Assembly (NCBI GenBank): GCA_012520235.1 | Contig: JAAYOR010000109.1 | Coordinates: 1 to 39,951 of the forward strand | Direction of reading: 5' to 3' | Source: Fretibacterium sp. | Lineage (GTDB): Bacteria > Synergistota > Synergistia > Synergistales > Aminobacteriaceae | Length of the DNA stretch: 39,951 nucleotides | In this document: piece by piece, positions 8,032 to 19,203 of the stretch | How positions within the stretch are numbered: the first letter of the stretch is position 1 | Layout: every line of letters starts with the position of its first letter | Position numbers and translations under genes: made by a program | The notes under the pieces: generated by a model | Told to the model about the DNA's origin: nothing | The model's database searches: none | What the model saw: only the letters and a program-made list of their open reading frames with translations

Positions 8032-9258
8032 TTGAGGGAAGGACGTTCGGCAAGCGCCGAAAGTGCGAATCACAAAAGGAAAAGAGGCGTGCTCTGCCAC
8101 GCTTTATGGCTGTTTCTCACGGTCTGTTGCTTTCTGAGCTCCGGACAGGCCTGGGCGGTGCCCCGCCCCGAGGACTGGACGTGGAACGTCTGCGTGCTCC
8201 CTCCGGAGGGGGGCTGGGCGACGGAGCAGGGGGAGTCAATCCGTGCTACTCTCTCATGGCTTCAGAAGAGGGTTTCTGATAGTGCTGATGGGGTCCGGGG
8301 GCACGATCTGCTGTTCGTCTTTCTGCCCCCTGCGGACGAGAGCACGATCTTAAAACTTCCTCTGCCGATTGACGCAAAGACCGTTGCTGTCATGAGCTTT
8401 GCGTCGGATATCACGAACAGGGCTCTGATGGAACGTCTGAGGGCCGATAAGGAGGACCTTCCTCTGCTCCTGGCAGGGGGGGAGGATGCGCCCTTTGGCT
8501 CAAGGGACCGGTCCGTCTTTGCCCTGGACCTGTTTCGTGATTACCGGGCCTCTGCTTTCGCCGCCTATGCTGCTGAGGTTTTGCTTCCGGAGACGCGACT
8601 GGGGCTCATCGGCAGCCGATTTACGGTGGATCAGGAGCGGGAGGCCCGGATATGCCTGGCGCTTCTGTCCGATGCCGGGCTGATGCCTCTGCCCTTCTGG
8701 GTGGACGCCTCAGCCTCGGACTCGTTCCAGTTCGTGGCTCAGGAGGTTCAGAGCTACGGTGAGGGCGTTCTGATTGCCTTTGCCGGGAACATGGCGGGCA
8801 AGGAGCTGTGGCGTAGCATCAGGAACTCTGAGTTGCCGTGGCAGCTGTGGCAGTGCGGCAGGCCGGACGACTCGTTTTTGTCTTTCCCGGGGATGCTGTT
8901 TGCAGACCAGAATCTGCTGCTGGAGGACCTGGGAGGCTTTGAGGGGCTGAAGCGGGACCTGTGGGGTGGCTGGGCCGTTAAGATGAGGAACAAGGTGGCT
9001 GCGGCGCGTGCCTATGCCCTGGGCTTCTGGCTGTGCCGTGCCCTTGAGGCCATGCCGGGCACGAGCGAGAGGCTGGACCGGGCGGCGCTCCTCACAAGCT
9101 TGGGGAGTGTCCGGGATATCCCGTTTGGAGAGCAGACGCTCTCAATAGACCCGGCGACGCGCCGCCCCAGGTCGCGCAAGGTGCGGATGCTGGAGGTGCG
9201 GGACCGGAAGTTTGTTGTGCGCGCGGCCATAAACGTGGAGGGCTTAAGGAGCCACTGA
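8032..9258 (+). CDS. exported protein with periplasmic-binding-protein-like fold
   Basis: An exported protein of 408 residues. The N-terminus has a long basic lead (KRKRG) and a hydrophobic stretch (about 20-38) ending SGQAWA, consistent with a signal peptide cut near residue 42. The body looks like a type 1 periplasmic-binding (LivJ-like) fold. It has alternating strands such as LLFVFLPP and KTVAVMSFASDI (switching), a dimer-style LFRDYRASAFAAYAAEVLLPETRLGLIG segment split over about 160-190, then a second lobe ending in DPATRRPRSRKVRMLEV. No transporter permease or ATPase is next to it, so a solute-capture role is unproved. TTG at 8032 follows AGGGGAGGGGAG. The final 15 bp overlap the 3' end of waaA, which runs the other way. 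Confidence 0.6.
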   Translation: MREGRSASAESANHKRKRGVLCHALWLFLTVCCFLSSGQAWAVPRPEDWTWNVCVLPPEGGWATEQGESIRATLSWLQKRVSDSADGVRGHDLLFVFLPPADESTILKLPLPIDAKTVAVMSFASDITNRALMERLRADKEDLPLLLAGGEDAPFGSRDRSVFALDLFRDYRASAFAAYAAEVLLPETRLGLIGSRFTVDQEREARICLALLSDAGLMPLPFWVDASASDSFQFVAQEVQSYGEGVLIAFAGNMAGKELWRSIRNSELPWQLWQCGRPDDSFLSFPGMLFADQNLLLEDLGGFEGLKRDLWGGWAVKMRNKVAAARAYALGFWLCRALEAMPGTSERLDRAALLTSLGSVRDIPFGEQTLSIDPATRRPRSRKVRMLEVRDRKFVVRAAINVEGLRSH

Positions 9259-10539
9259 AAGAAATTTGCGGATGACCTCCCATGTCCGCTCAGGCGCTCC
9301 CCCGAGCGAGTCAAAGTAGGCTTGACAGGCCTTTTTGTAAGAGGTCCTGGTTTTTGCGTTCCCGACGTCCCGCCAGGCGTCGCCCAGCTCGTCGGCGTTT
9401 TGGACGAGCAAGGCTGCGCCAAGGGAGTCCATGCGGGCGGTGTCGGGAAAGTTAAAAGTATGGGGGCCGTGGGTCGTCTGAACTCCGAAGAGCGCCGGCT
9501 CCATCATGTTCTGTCCCCCGTGGGGGATCAGGCTGCCTCCCACAAACGCCGCATCGGCTGCCGCATAAAGGTCAAAGAGGACCCCAATGCGGTCTACAAC
9601 CAGGACGTCCCAGTTGGCCGAAGAGGGGAGGCGTGAGTACAGCTCGGTCTCCAGAGGGCTTGACTCCACAGCGACTACGGGCGCACGTTCGGGATGGCGC
9701 GGGACCACGATCAGCCGCGCATCAGGCTTGGTCTGTAGCACGGAACGGAAGGCCTCCAGGACCACCGTCTCCTCCCCTTGATGTGTGCTCCCTGCCACGA
9801 AGAGCGGCGCGTCCTTCCGCCTCAGCCCCGCAAATCGTTCGGGGTCCCCCTCTTTTTTGCGGGCGATCAGGGCGCCCACCTTGCAGTCGCCCGTCACCAC
9901 CAATCTCTTGTCCTCTACCCCCAGAGCTCTGAAGTGTTCTGCGTCCTCCTCAAACCGGACCAGGATGCGTGTGAAACAGGAGAGGACCTCACGCCAGAAC
10001 GCGGCCTGAGGCCTCAGTTTCTTCATGCTTCTGAGGGAGAGTCGCCCGTTTGCCAGGAAGGCGGGGATTCTACGCTCTCTTAGTTCAGCGAGGAGGTTCG
10101 GCCATCGCTCGGTCTCCATCGCGATGTAGCCCCTGGGGTTCAAGGCGTCCAAGGCGCGACGTACATAACAGGGGCGATCCCAGGGGTTGTAGAAGATCCG
10201 GTCGGCCACGGGGCCTATCAGCTGTTCTGCCATCTCCCGGCCCGTAGGAGTGACCGTCGAGAGGACGCAGGGGATCCCGTCCCCTCTGGCGAGACGGAAC
10301 AGGGGCGCGGCCGACTGAACCTCGCCCACGGAGACGGCATGGACCCAAAGCCTGCCCTCCGGCGTGCCCTCAAGTTGCCCGGTCCTCTCGTCCAGCCCGC
10401 TGTACTTTCTCCGGAGCCGGCTCAGGCCACCTCCGGCAAAAAAAGCGTTGATCCCGACCCGGTAAAGAGCCATCCCGAGCCACCAGGCCCAGGTTTTCTT
10501 TGTCGTATCCTGCGTTTGGTTTGCTTCCATATTCTGCAT
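9244..10539 (-). CDS. waaA: 3-deoxy-D-manno-octulosonic acid transferase (Kdo transferase)
   Basis: WaaA (KdtA) transfers Kdo from CMP-Kdo onto the lipid A precursor at the inner face of the cytoplasmic membrane. It is a GT-B glycosyltransferase of 431 residues. A hydrophobic/aromatic N-terminal anchor (about 16-36) comes first. The catalytic N-domain signature WVHAVSVGEV is at about 65-74, and METERWPNLL (about 140-149) corresponds to the family ETExWP motif. The C-domain has AGSTHQGEE (about 249-257), VPRHPERAP and GGSLIPHGGQNMMEPALFG, the CMP-Kdo site. ATG at 10539 follows GGAGG by 7 bases. It is good evidence for lipopolysaccharide. The gene converges on and overlaps its left neighbour by 15 bp and diverges from the transaldolase gene. 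Confidence 0.93.
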   Translation of the reverse strand: MQNMEANQTQDTTKKTWAWWLGMALYRVGINAFFAGGGLSRLRRKYSGLDERTGQLEGTPEGRLWVHAVSVGEVQSAAPLFRLARGDGIPCVLSTVTPTGREMAEQLIGPVADRIFYNPWDRPCYVRRALDALNPRGYIAMETERWPNLLAELRERRIPAFLANGRLSLRSMKKLRPQAAFWREVLSCFTRILVRFEEDAEHFRALGVEDKRLVVTGDCKVGALIARKKEGDPERFAGLRRKDAPLFVAGSTHQGEETVVLEAFRSVLQTKPDARLIVVPRHPERAPVVAVESSPLETELYSRLPSSANWDVLVVDRIGVLFDLYAAADAAFVGGSLIPHGGQNMMEPALFGVQTTHGPHTFNFPDTARMDSLGAALLVQNADELGDAWRDVGNAKTRTSYKKACQAYFDSLGGAPERTWEVIRKFLSVAP

Positions 10540-10639
10540 GGGACACCTCCATCCCGTCTATTATCCCATTGGGCCCCGCAACATGCCATCAGGAACTTCC
10601 ATAAGAAACGGTGAATTTCTGTAAAAGCCCGGGAGGAGG

Positions 10640-10645
10640 TATAAT
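10640..10645 (+). promoter_or_regulatory. consensus -10 box before transaldolase
   Basis: A perfect TATAAT lies 41 bp before the transaldolase start in an A-rich leader. The matching -35 position (about 10617-10622, TTCTGT) is poor, so only the -10 element is well supported. The transaldolase and waaA genes diverge around it. Confidence 0.45.
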
Positions 10646-10686
10646 AAAAAGAGAAAAAAATCATTCCACTTGGGAGGATCACTGCT

Positions 10687-11778
10687 ATGAAACACACGGT
10701 ATTACATGATACGGCAAAGTTGGGTCAGAGCGTCTGGCTTGATACCATCAGCCGGGACCTTATTCTGTCGGGTGGCCTCGCGCGCTGGATGGAGAAGGGG
10801 ATTGCCGGGGTGACCACAAACCCTGCTATCTTCGAGGCAGCTATTGCCAAGACCTCAGACTACGACGAAGAGATCCGCAAGATGGCCGGGGAGGGCAAGA
10901 CAGTCTCTGAGATCTACGAGATCCTGACCCTTCAGGAGGTCGGAGCAGCAGCGGACATCATGAAGCCGGTTTATGAGAGCTCCGGAGGGTTGGACGGCTA
11001 CGTCAGCCTTGAGGTGAACCCGCTCCTGGCCTCGGATTTTGACTCCACGGTCTCGGAGGCAAAGCGCCTCTTTGCTGCCCTGAACCGTCCCAACGTCATG
11101 ATAAAGATCCCTGCGACCCCTGAGGGGGTGAGGGCTATAGAGACTGTCGTCTCCGCAGGGGTGAACGTCAACGCCACCCTCATCTTCTCCGACGCAGCAG
11201 CTTCCCAGTACGCCTCCGTGGCCGAGGCCTATGTCCGTGGCCTGGAGGCCCGAGCGAAGGCGGGAGAGACGCTTAAGGTGGCATCGGTCGCCTCGGTGTT
11301 CGTCAGCCGGGTGGACGGGGTTGTGGACAAAATGTTGGCGGAGAAGGACAGGGGCGGCCTTCAGGGCAAGATTGCTGTGGACGGCGCTCGCCTGACCTAT
11401 CAGCGTTTCAAGGATATTTTCTCCACCCCGGCCTGGAAGGCTTTGGAGGGCAAGGGCGCGCAAGTCCAGCGACCACTCTGGGCCAGTACCGGGACAAAAA
11501 ACCCCGCTTATTCCGATGTCCTTTACGTTGAGACCCTCATAGGGCCGGATACGGTGAACACCGTACCTCCCGCGACGCTCTCAGCCTACCTGGATCACGG
11601 CCGGGTGGCTTTGACGGTGGAGGACGACCTGGAGGGCGCGAAGCGCCGCATGGCAGAGCTTCCGGACCTGGGCATTGACCTGAAAGCGGTGTGCGACTCT
11701 CTTTTAGAGGGTGGGGTGGAGGGCTTCAACACTGCCTTCCGAACCCTTTTGAAAGCCATTGAGACCAAGGCCTCTTAA
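10687..11778 (+). CDS. tal: transaldolase
   Basis: Transaldolase moves a dihydroxyacetone unit between sugar phosphates in the non-oxidative pentose phosphate pathway. The N-terminal signature GIAGVTTNPAIFEAAI (about 38-53) is diagnostic. The Schiff-base lysine is Lys140 in NVMIKIPATPEG. The region VNVNATLIFS and the KVASVASVFVSRVDG segment complete the aldolase barrel. At 363 residues it belongs to the longer Tal type found in actinobacteria and some other phyla, rather than the 220-residue MipB/TalC type. GGGAGG lies 8 bases before the ATG. The gene stands alone between waaA (divergent) and the DUF533 gene. A weak hairpin at about 11803-11826 follows it but has no T-run. Confidence 0.95.
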   Translation: MKHTVLHDTAKLGQSVWLDTISRDLILSGGLARWMEKGIAGVTTNPAIFEAAIAKTSDYDEEIRKMAGEGKTVSEIYEILTLQEVGAAADIMKPVYESSGGLDGYVSLEVNPLLASDFDSTVSEAKRLFAALNRPNVMIKIPATPEGVRAIETVVSAGVNVNATLIFSDAAASQYASVAEAYVRGLEARAKAGETLKVASVASVFVSRVDGVVDKMLAEKDRGGLQGKIAVDGARLTYQRFKDIFSTPAWKALEGKGAQVQRPLWASTGTKNPAYSDVLYVETLIGPDTVNTVPPATLSAYLDHGRVALTVEDDLEGAKRRMAELPDLGIDLKAVCDSLLEGGVEGFNTAFRTLLKAIETKAS

Positions 11779-11966
11779 GAGGCGTCGCTGGTTCATTCAG
11801 CAAAGCTTCCCCGTAACTGGGGAGCTCCTCCGGCATTTTCTTGACCGGAAGAGTATGGTTTTGACCTGAAAAAATCACCTGTTTTTCTGCCTGTTCTTGA
11901 TTGATAAAGTCCCAGGGATAAGGGTCTTTTCTTTAACAAAATCTGAGACACATGGGGGACGGAAGC

Positions 11967-12740
11967 ATGAATGTGATGGACCTTTTGGGCGCGATGATGC
12001 AGAGCGGCGGGATGGCCTCTTCCTCGGAACAGAGGGTGCGACAGTCGATGCAGCAGAGCGGCGGCGGGATTCAGGATGCTCTGTCAGGGTTGCTTGGAGG
12101 CGGCGGACAGAGTGGTCGCAGCTCTCCGGCAGAGGGCCTGCTGGGCTGGGCCCAGAACGCCGTCGGCGACCGGCAGAACCTGGCGGGCATGGGCGTGGGC
12201 GCTCTTTTGGGCTCCTTGCTCGGCGGTGGGGGCAAAAACTCTGCCCTCGGAGGGATCGGGGGAGGGCTTATGGGGCTTTTGGGAGTGATGGCTGTCAAGG
12301 CCCTCAGTGATGCGGGCCAGAAGACCGAGAGGATGCCCGCGGGGCTGATGGCCCCCAAAAATGCCCAGGAGGAGCAGGAGCTCCAGACGGGGGCAGAACT
12401 TATCCTCATGGCTATGCTCAACGCGGCAAAGGCCGACGGCCAGGTGGATGCGGACGAACTGAACCGTATCACGGGCAGGATGAAGGAGGCCGGGATAGGT
12501 CAGGACGGGCTGGCCTACGTCGTGACACAGCTTCAGAAGCCGATGGATACGGAGACGATCATCGCCTTGGTGCGGGGCCGCCCCGAGCTGGCAGCTCAGG
12601 TTTACTCGGCCTCCCTGATGGCTATCGATGTGGACACCCGGGAGGAGCGAGAATATCTGGACGACCTGGCGGCTCGGATGGGGCTCTCGCGCCAGGTTGC
12701 ACAAAATATCGAACAGCTCGTCGGGATGCAGACAGCATAA
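11967..12740 (+). CDS. DUF533 / TerB-like protein
   Basis: A DUF533 (YebE-like) protein. The N-terminal third is rich in Gly, Ser and Gln with small hydrophobic patches (GGGIQDALSGLLGGGG; then LAGMGVGALLGSLLGGGG, about 65-82) that may insert into or lie on a membrane. The C-terminal half (about 130-257) is the conserved helical TerB-like domain, with LILMAMLNAAKADGQVDADE and later an IDVDTREEREYLDDLAARMGL-like sequence. Its function is not known; TerB-type domains are thought to act in stress responses and metal binding. ATG at 11967 is preferred because GGGGGAC lies 6-7 bases before it; ATG at 11952 has no ribosome site. The gene is followed by a strong bidirectional terminator. Confidence 0.75.
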   Translation: MNVMDLLGAMMQSGGMASSSEQRVRQSMQQSGGGIQDALSGLLGGGGQSGRSSPAEGLLGWAQNAVGDRQNLAGMGVGALLGSLLGGGGKNSALGGIGGGLMGLLGVMAVKALSDAGQKTERMPAGLMAPKNAQEEQELQTGAELILMAMLNAAKADGQVDADELNRITGRMKEAGIGQDGLAYVVTQLQKPMDTETIIALVRGRPELAAQVYSASLMAIDVDTREEREYLDDLAARMGLSRQVAQNIEQLVGMQTA

Positions 12741-12765
12741 CGAATAGCGCACACACAAAGCACAC

Positions 12766-12811
12766 AAAAAAGCCTCTCCCGCGTTATTGATGGGAGAGGC
12801 TGCTCTTTTTT
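12766..12811. terminator. bidirectional terminator between DUF533 gene and V-ATPase operon
   Basis: A perfect 10 bp stem (AGCCTCTCCC at 12771-12780 with GGGAGAGGCT at 12792-12801, loop 11) has an A-run on its left and a T-run on its right (12805-12810). It can therefore stop transcription from both converging sides: the DUF533 gene on plus and the V-ATPase operon on minus. Confidence 0.88.
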
Positions 12812-12844
12812 GTGCCTGGATTTTTTGTGTTGTGACTCTGTGAC

Positions 12845-13468
12845 TTACTTTGCCCGGACGATATCCTTGATCTTCATCAGGCGGCTGAGGGTAGAGCGTT
12901 CCTGCTCGTCCAGCTTCATGCTGATGTATCGGATGGTCTCCTGCAGATCGGGGATCATCACGTACTCCAGGGCGTTGACACGTCTCCGGGTCCGCTCTAT
13001 CTCCCCTGCCATCAGGCGGATAGCTTTTTCCTCCTTGGCCAGCTCAAGAAGACGCAAAATTAACTTGCTGAATTGCTCCAGCGCCAGGTCCAGCAGGATG
13101 GGTACGTTGACGAAGCCGTAGTTGACGGGATTGCCCTCCTGCTTGACGTTGTAGTGAGGTACCATGACGCTCATCACGTTGCGCCAGTCCACTGAGAGAG
13201 TACAGTTGGCGCCGGGAAAGATCAGAGCCTGCTCCAGTATCTCGGGCGTCGTCTGAGCGCGGGAGAGCACAAAGGCGCCATAGCATTCCTTCAGCTCCTC
13301 CTCTACCTGCTCGCGCAACACCTTGCCCGAACGGGCGCGCTCCAGAAAGGCCTTGATCAGGGCGTCCTGCTTGTCCTTCAACAGCTTGTGTCCCCGCCGG
13401 GCGACCACCAGGCGCTTCTTGAGGCGTGAGAGCTCCATGCGGTTGGGGTTGACGTTGATGCGTGCCAT
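12845..13468 (-). CDS. atpD: V/A-type ATPase subunit D
   Basis: Subunit D is the long coiled-coil central shaft that turns inside the A3B3 head of the V/A-type ATPase, the counterpart of F-type gamma. The N-terminus NPNRMELSRLKKRL (about 6-19) followed by a long charged helix with RGHKLLKDKQD is the family hallmark. The C-terminal helix is ALEYVMIPDLQETIRYISMKL (about 170-190, split by the family's pattern). The length of 207 is standard. It is the last gene of the nine-gene operon, 12 bp after subunit B. GGGGGTG lies before the ATG. A terminator sits 34 bp beyond its stop. Confidence 0.95.
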   Translation of the reverse strand: MARINVNPNRMELSRLKKRLVVARRGHKLLKDKQDALIKAFLERARSGKVLREQVEEELKECYGAFVLSRAQTTPEILEQALIFPGANCTLSVDWRNVMSVMVPHYNVKQEGNPVNYGFVNVPILLDLALEQFSKLILRLLELAKEEKAIRLMAGEIERTRRRVNALEYVMIPDLQETIRYISMKLDEQERSTLSRLMKIKDIVRAK

Positions 13469-13480
13469 TACTGCACCCCC

Positions 13481-14879
13481 TTACGCCTTCTTGTCCTGTT
13501 CCGCCTTCTTCTCAAGTCTGGGCTTCAGGTACTTTTCGAGGTAGGCGTCACGGACACGTTTGAGTTCATTGACGGGGATCATGGTGAGGAGCTCCCAGCC
13601 CAGCTCAAGCGTATCGTTAACATTGCGGTTTTCGTACTCGCCCTGCCGGATGTAGCGATCCTCAAAGACGTCAGAGAAGGAGGCAAAAGCCTTGTCCTCT
13701 TCCGTCAGAGCGCTCTCGCCCAGGATGACGGCCAGCTCCTTGGCCTCCTTGCCTCGGGCATAAGCCGCAAAGAGCTGGTTCATCAGGTCGGCGTGATCCT
13801 CGCGGGTCTTATCCTTGCCGATGCCCTTATCCTTGAGACGGGACAGGGAAGGCATGACGTCCACGGGCGGGTAGATGCCCTGGCGGTGCAGGCCGCGGCT
13901 GAGGATAATCTGCCCCTCTGTGATATAGCCGGTCAGGTCGGGAATGGGGTGGGTTTTGTCGTCCTCAGGCATGGTCAGGATGGGGATCTGGGTGATGGAG
14001 CCCTTCTTGCCCTTGAGGCGGCCGGCGCGCTCGTACATCGTCGCGAGGTCCGTGTAAAGATAGCCGGGATAGCCGCGGCGTCCGGGGACCTCTTTACGCG
14101 CGGCGGAGATCTCACGCAGCGCCTCACAGTAGTTCGTGAGGTCGGTGAGGATGACCACCACGTGCATGTCGCACTCAAAGGCCAGGTACTCTGCCGCGGT
14201 CAGGGCCAGGCGCGGTGTGGTCGTGCGCTCAATGGCCGGGTCGTCCGCCAGGTTGACGTACATCACCGTGCGCTGCAGGGCTCCCGTCTTACGGAAATCC
14301 TCCATGAAGAAGGAGGCTTCTTCAAAGGTGATGCCCATCGCGGCGAAGACGACGGCAAAGTCCTCATGTCCGCTGATGACTGTGGCCTGACGCGCAATCT
14401 GTGCTGCCATACGGTTGTGGGGCAGGCCGGAGGCGGAGAAGATGGGCAGCTTCTGGCCGCGGACCATCGGGTTCAGACCGTCGATGGTGGAGATGCCGGT
14501 CTGGACGAACTCCGAAGGATAGTCACGGGAATAAGGGTTCATCGGCATCCCGTTGATGTCCAACTGCTTATCGGCAATGATAGGGGCGCCGCCGTCGATG
14601 GGGTCGCCGCGCCCGTTGAAGACGCGCCCCAGCATGTCGCGAGCGACGGGCAGGGTCAGAACCTTACCGATGAAGCGTACCTTGGTGTCGGCCAGGTCAA
14701 GGCCTGTCGTTCCCTCGAACACCTGAACCAGTGCGCGGTTCGACTCTATCTCCAGCACGCGCCCACGGCGCTTCTCTCCGTTTCCGAGCTCAATCTCGAC
14801 CAGCTCATCAAAGCGGACGTCAGTCGTGTTTTCGACCATCATCAGAGGGCCGGAGAGCCCTGAGATGGTCCTGTACTCC

Positions 14880-14890
<11 letters not shown>
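13481..14890 (-). CDS. atpB: V/A-type ATPase subunit B
   Basis: Subunit B is the non-catalytic regulatory nucleotide-binding subunit of the soluble head. It lacks a Walker A motif; in its place the sequence reads [19 protein letters not shown] (about 148-166), as expected. Other landmarks are [16 protein letters not shown] (about 86-101), [16 protein letters not shown] and [20 protein letters not shown]. The start preferred is ATG at 14890, with GGTGG about 8 bases upstream, giving 469 residues beginning [16 protein letters not shown]. That matches the family and overlaps the end of subunit A by 11 bp. A longer frame from TTG 14914 is possible but unlikely. Confidence 0.95.
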
Positions 14891-16673
<1,783 letters not shown>

Positions 16674-16723
16674 AATTATCGCCTCCGCTATACATTTTCT
16701 TTAAGGAGCCCCGGGACGATACC

Positions 16724-17062
16724 TTAACGTTCCACAAAGATATCCATCCCGACAGCCTTCTCCACGCTGCCGCGAATAGAGGCCAGGCCAGCACCCGTGG
16801 AGCCGGAGATGCCCGGCAGGGGCAGGACGCTGGTGGGATAGGCGTCGTTGATTTCCTCGACCTTGCTCTGGAACTCGACAAAGAGGTCCTCCTGGATGAA
16901 CACCACAGCGTAATGCTCCCGGGCAAGTTTTTCCAGGATCTGCTCAAACGAGCTCCGGGAGGCTGCGTTCAGCACAACGGGTCTGATGCCCACGGCCTGG
17001 AAGGGCAGCACCATCTCGTAATCTCCGATGGCTGCCATAGGCAGGGAAACGTTATCGGACAT
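16724..17062 (-). CDS. atpF: V/A-type ATPase subunit F
   Basis: Subunit F is a small Rossmann-like protein that binds the central shaft and regulates the motor. The sequence begins AAIGDYEMVLPFQAVGI (about 10-26), the family signature for the sensor-like N-terminal strand. HYAVVFIQEDLF (about 50-61) and VLPLPGISGSTG (about 79-90) follow. The length of 112 is usual. ATG at 17062 follows AAGGAGG by about 10 bases. Its first 11 bp overlap the end of subunit C, so the two are probably translationally coupled. Confidence 0.92.
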   Translation of the reverse strand: MSDNVSLPMAAIGDYEMVLPFQAVGIRPVVLNAASRSSFEQILEKLAREHYAVVFIQEDLFVEFQSKVEEINDAYPTSVLPLPGISGSTGAGLASIRGSVEKAVGMDIFVER

Positions 17063-18053
17063 GGCTCAGCAACCTCCTTGTGAATTCGCGGTCCAGATCG
17101 TTAGCCACGGACACCAGCGCTATCCGCAGAGCCTGGGCTTCCGCCTCTTTGTTCAGAAGGAAGAGAAGGATGTACTCCGGGGCGTCGGTGGCGTATTTGG
17201 AGCTCTCCAGCACGCGTATGAGGTGTTCGTCGAGGGCCCTGGAGACGTCCGAGAGGGCCGCGCGCAGATCGGAGCGATCGCCCATCGCCTCAAAGGCGGA
17301 ACCGATGTCGGTATGAGAGAGGAGGTTGCCCCAGGTCTCGACGGGCTCGTTCAGAAGCCGCGCCACGTCGTCGGGCCTCAGGTTCCCCCCGAAATGGAAG
17401 AAGGGTTCTCCATCCATCGCGGTGTAATTCATGCGCTGAAGGCGCACCAGACTGCGCAGGTTTTCGGCGTCTATCTTGTTTCGGACCCAAGCGACAACTG
17501 CCGGGACGTCCAGGGATTCGGCCAGCTTCAGCATGGAGGCGAAGAGGTGATGATCCAGCAGCAACTCAACATGCTGAGGGTTCTTTGCCTGCTCCCAGAG
17601 AAGCCAGCAACGCTTGATGATGTCCCCCAGATTCCAGGGAAGGAACGCATATTCCTCCGACTCAAGGGCTGTTATCAGCTCTTCGAGAGGTATGGATCCC
17701 AAACGGGACAGGAGCTCATGACGGCGTCCCTCAAGGTCGCCACCGCGAACGCGGAACAGGCTCTTCAAAAGGACCTTCACATTGTGAAAGTCGTGGGGCA
17801 TCTTAAAGATCGTGATGAGCTCCTGATCGGGGACAAACTGAGAGAGCTCCTTGCAGACGTCAATCATTTCTTCGTCGATAGCTCTGTCAAAAGCCCCGTC
17901 CGCGCCTCCCAGCCATCTGGAATAGGAGGTCTCGCTCAGGGATTTGAGCGCATCCTCCAAAGTGGGGCTGTCGATGAGCCTTGCAAAGAAAGAGGCGTCC
18001 AGAAAGTGGTTTTCCATGCCCCGAAGCCGGGACACGGCATACACGTAGCTCAT
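17052..18053 (-). CDS. atpC: V/A-type ATPase subunit C (V0 d/AC39-type)
   Basis: Subunit C is the funnel-shaped, all-helical coupler that sits on the membrane ring and grips the shaft. The N-terminus SYVYAVSRLRGMEN (about 2-15) is the classic start of the family. The rest consists of three similar helical bundles with characteristic LL-HDFHNVKVLLKSLF (about 125-140). ATG at 18053 is chosen rather than GTG at 18062 because GGGGTG lies 7 bases before it and the family N-terminus starts there, giving 333 residues. The gene begins just past the stop of subunit E. Confidence 0.93.
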   Translation of the reverse strand: MSYVYAVSRLRGMENHFLDASFFARLIDSPTLEDALKSLSETSYSRWLGGADGAFDRAIDEEMIDVCKELSQFVPDQELITIFKMPHDFHNVKVLLKSLFRVRGGDLEGRRHELLSRLGSIPLEELITALESEEYAFLPWNLGDIIKRCWLLWEQAKNPQHVELLLDHHLFASMLKLAESLDVPAVVAWVRNKIDAENLRSLVRLQRMNYTAMDGEPFFHFGGNLRPDDVARLLNEPVETWGNLLSHTDIGSAFEAMGDRSDLRAALSDVSRALDEHLIRVLESSKYATDAPEYILLFLLNKEAEAQALRIALVSVANDLDREFTRRLLSHVR

Positions 18054-18065
18054 GGTTGACACCCC

Positions 18066-18644
18066 CTAGGGGAACATCTTCTTGATGACGGCAGGTTCTA
18101 TATCCGGACGAATGTCCTTGAGCAGCATTTCCCAGGAGCAGTTGATGTCTATTCTCTCGTTACGCAGCACAAAACCTCCCGAGATGGCGAGGCGCTTGTC
18201 CGAAAGCGTCAGAGAGGTGTTGTGGGCGGCGTTGTAGTCGTCGAGCCAGCTGGAGGTGATGTGCTTCTCATTTTGCCCCACCAGAACGGTCTCCTTGCCT
18301 GTCACCACAGCCTTATCCATCAGTGTCCCGACGAAATCGATGTACTTATCGCCCGTAAGGTCGGCCAGCTTTGTGAGGGCTGCGTCGAACGCCTCATTGA
18401 CGAGGCGCTGCTTTACCCCGAGGTCTACCTTTTTGGCGTCAAGCTCGGCCACTATCTCCCGCCTCTTCAGTACCTCCGGCTCCTCCTGAGCGAGCCGTGT
18501 CTTGTAGGAGTCCCGGATGGCCTTCACCTCGGCGTCCGATCTCCTAGTTATTTCGTCGATGTGGGCCTTATTCTGGGCCTCAAGCTCCTTAATCTGCTCC
18601 TGCGCTTCCGCGGTTATCTTTGCTTTGATATCGGCAAGTGACAT
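18066..18644 (-). CDS. atpE: V/A-type ATPase subunit E
   Basis: Subunit E pairs with the G/H-type subunit to form the peripheral stalk that holds the head still. Residues 1-75 are a charged coiled coil (ADIKAKITAEAQEQIKELEA and following). The C-terminal half is a globular cap with KETVLVGQNEKHI and LAISGGFVLRNERIDINCS (about 150-168), the most conserved part of the family. ATG at 18644 lies 5 bases after GGGTGG and is preferred over GTG 18653, giving 192 residues. It follows the ring subunit after about 14 bases and is probably coupled to it. Confidence 0.92.
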   Translation of the reverse strand: MSLADIKAKITAEAQEQIKELEAQNKAHIDEITRRSDAEVKAIRDSYKTRLAQEEPEVLKRREIVAELDAKKVDLGVKQRLVNEAFDAALTKLADLTGDKYIDFVGTLMDKAVVTGKETVLVGQNEKHITSSWLDDYNAAHNTSLTLSDKRLAISGGFVLRNERIDINCSWEMLLKDIRPDIEPAVIKKMFP

Positions 18645-18658
18645 GTGAGCCACCCGCC

Positions 18659-19156
<498 letters not shown>

Positions 19157-19203
19157 TCAAAAATATCGAGGGGCAAAGCCTCCCCGTCTCGCATGGGGCA
19201 GCT

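Noticed and set aside
7983-8279. 98-codon plus frame overlapping the exported-protein gene
   Set aside because: The other frame encodes a signal peptide and a long protein; this one is a frame shadow.
11803-11826. Hairpin AGCTTCCCC...GGGGAGCT after transaldolase as a terminator
   Set aside because: It has a bulge and no T-run after it, so it is not a confident terminator.
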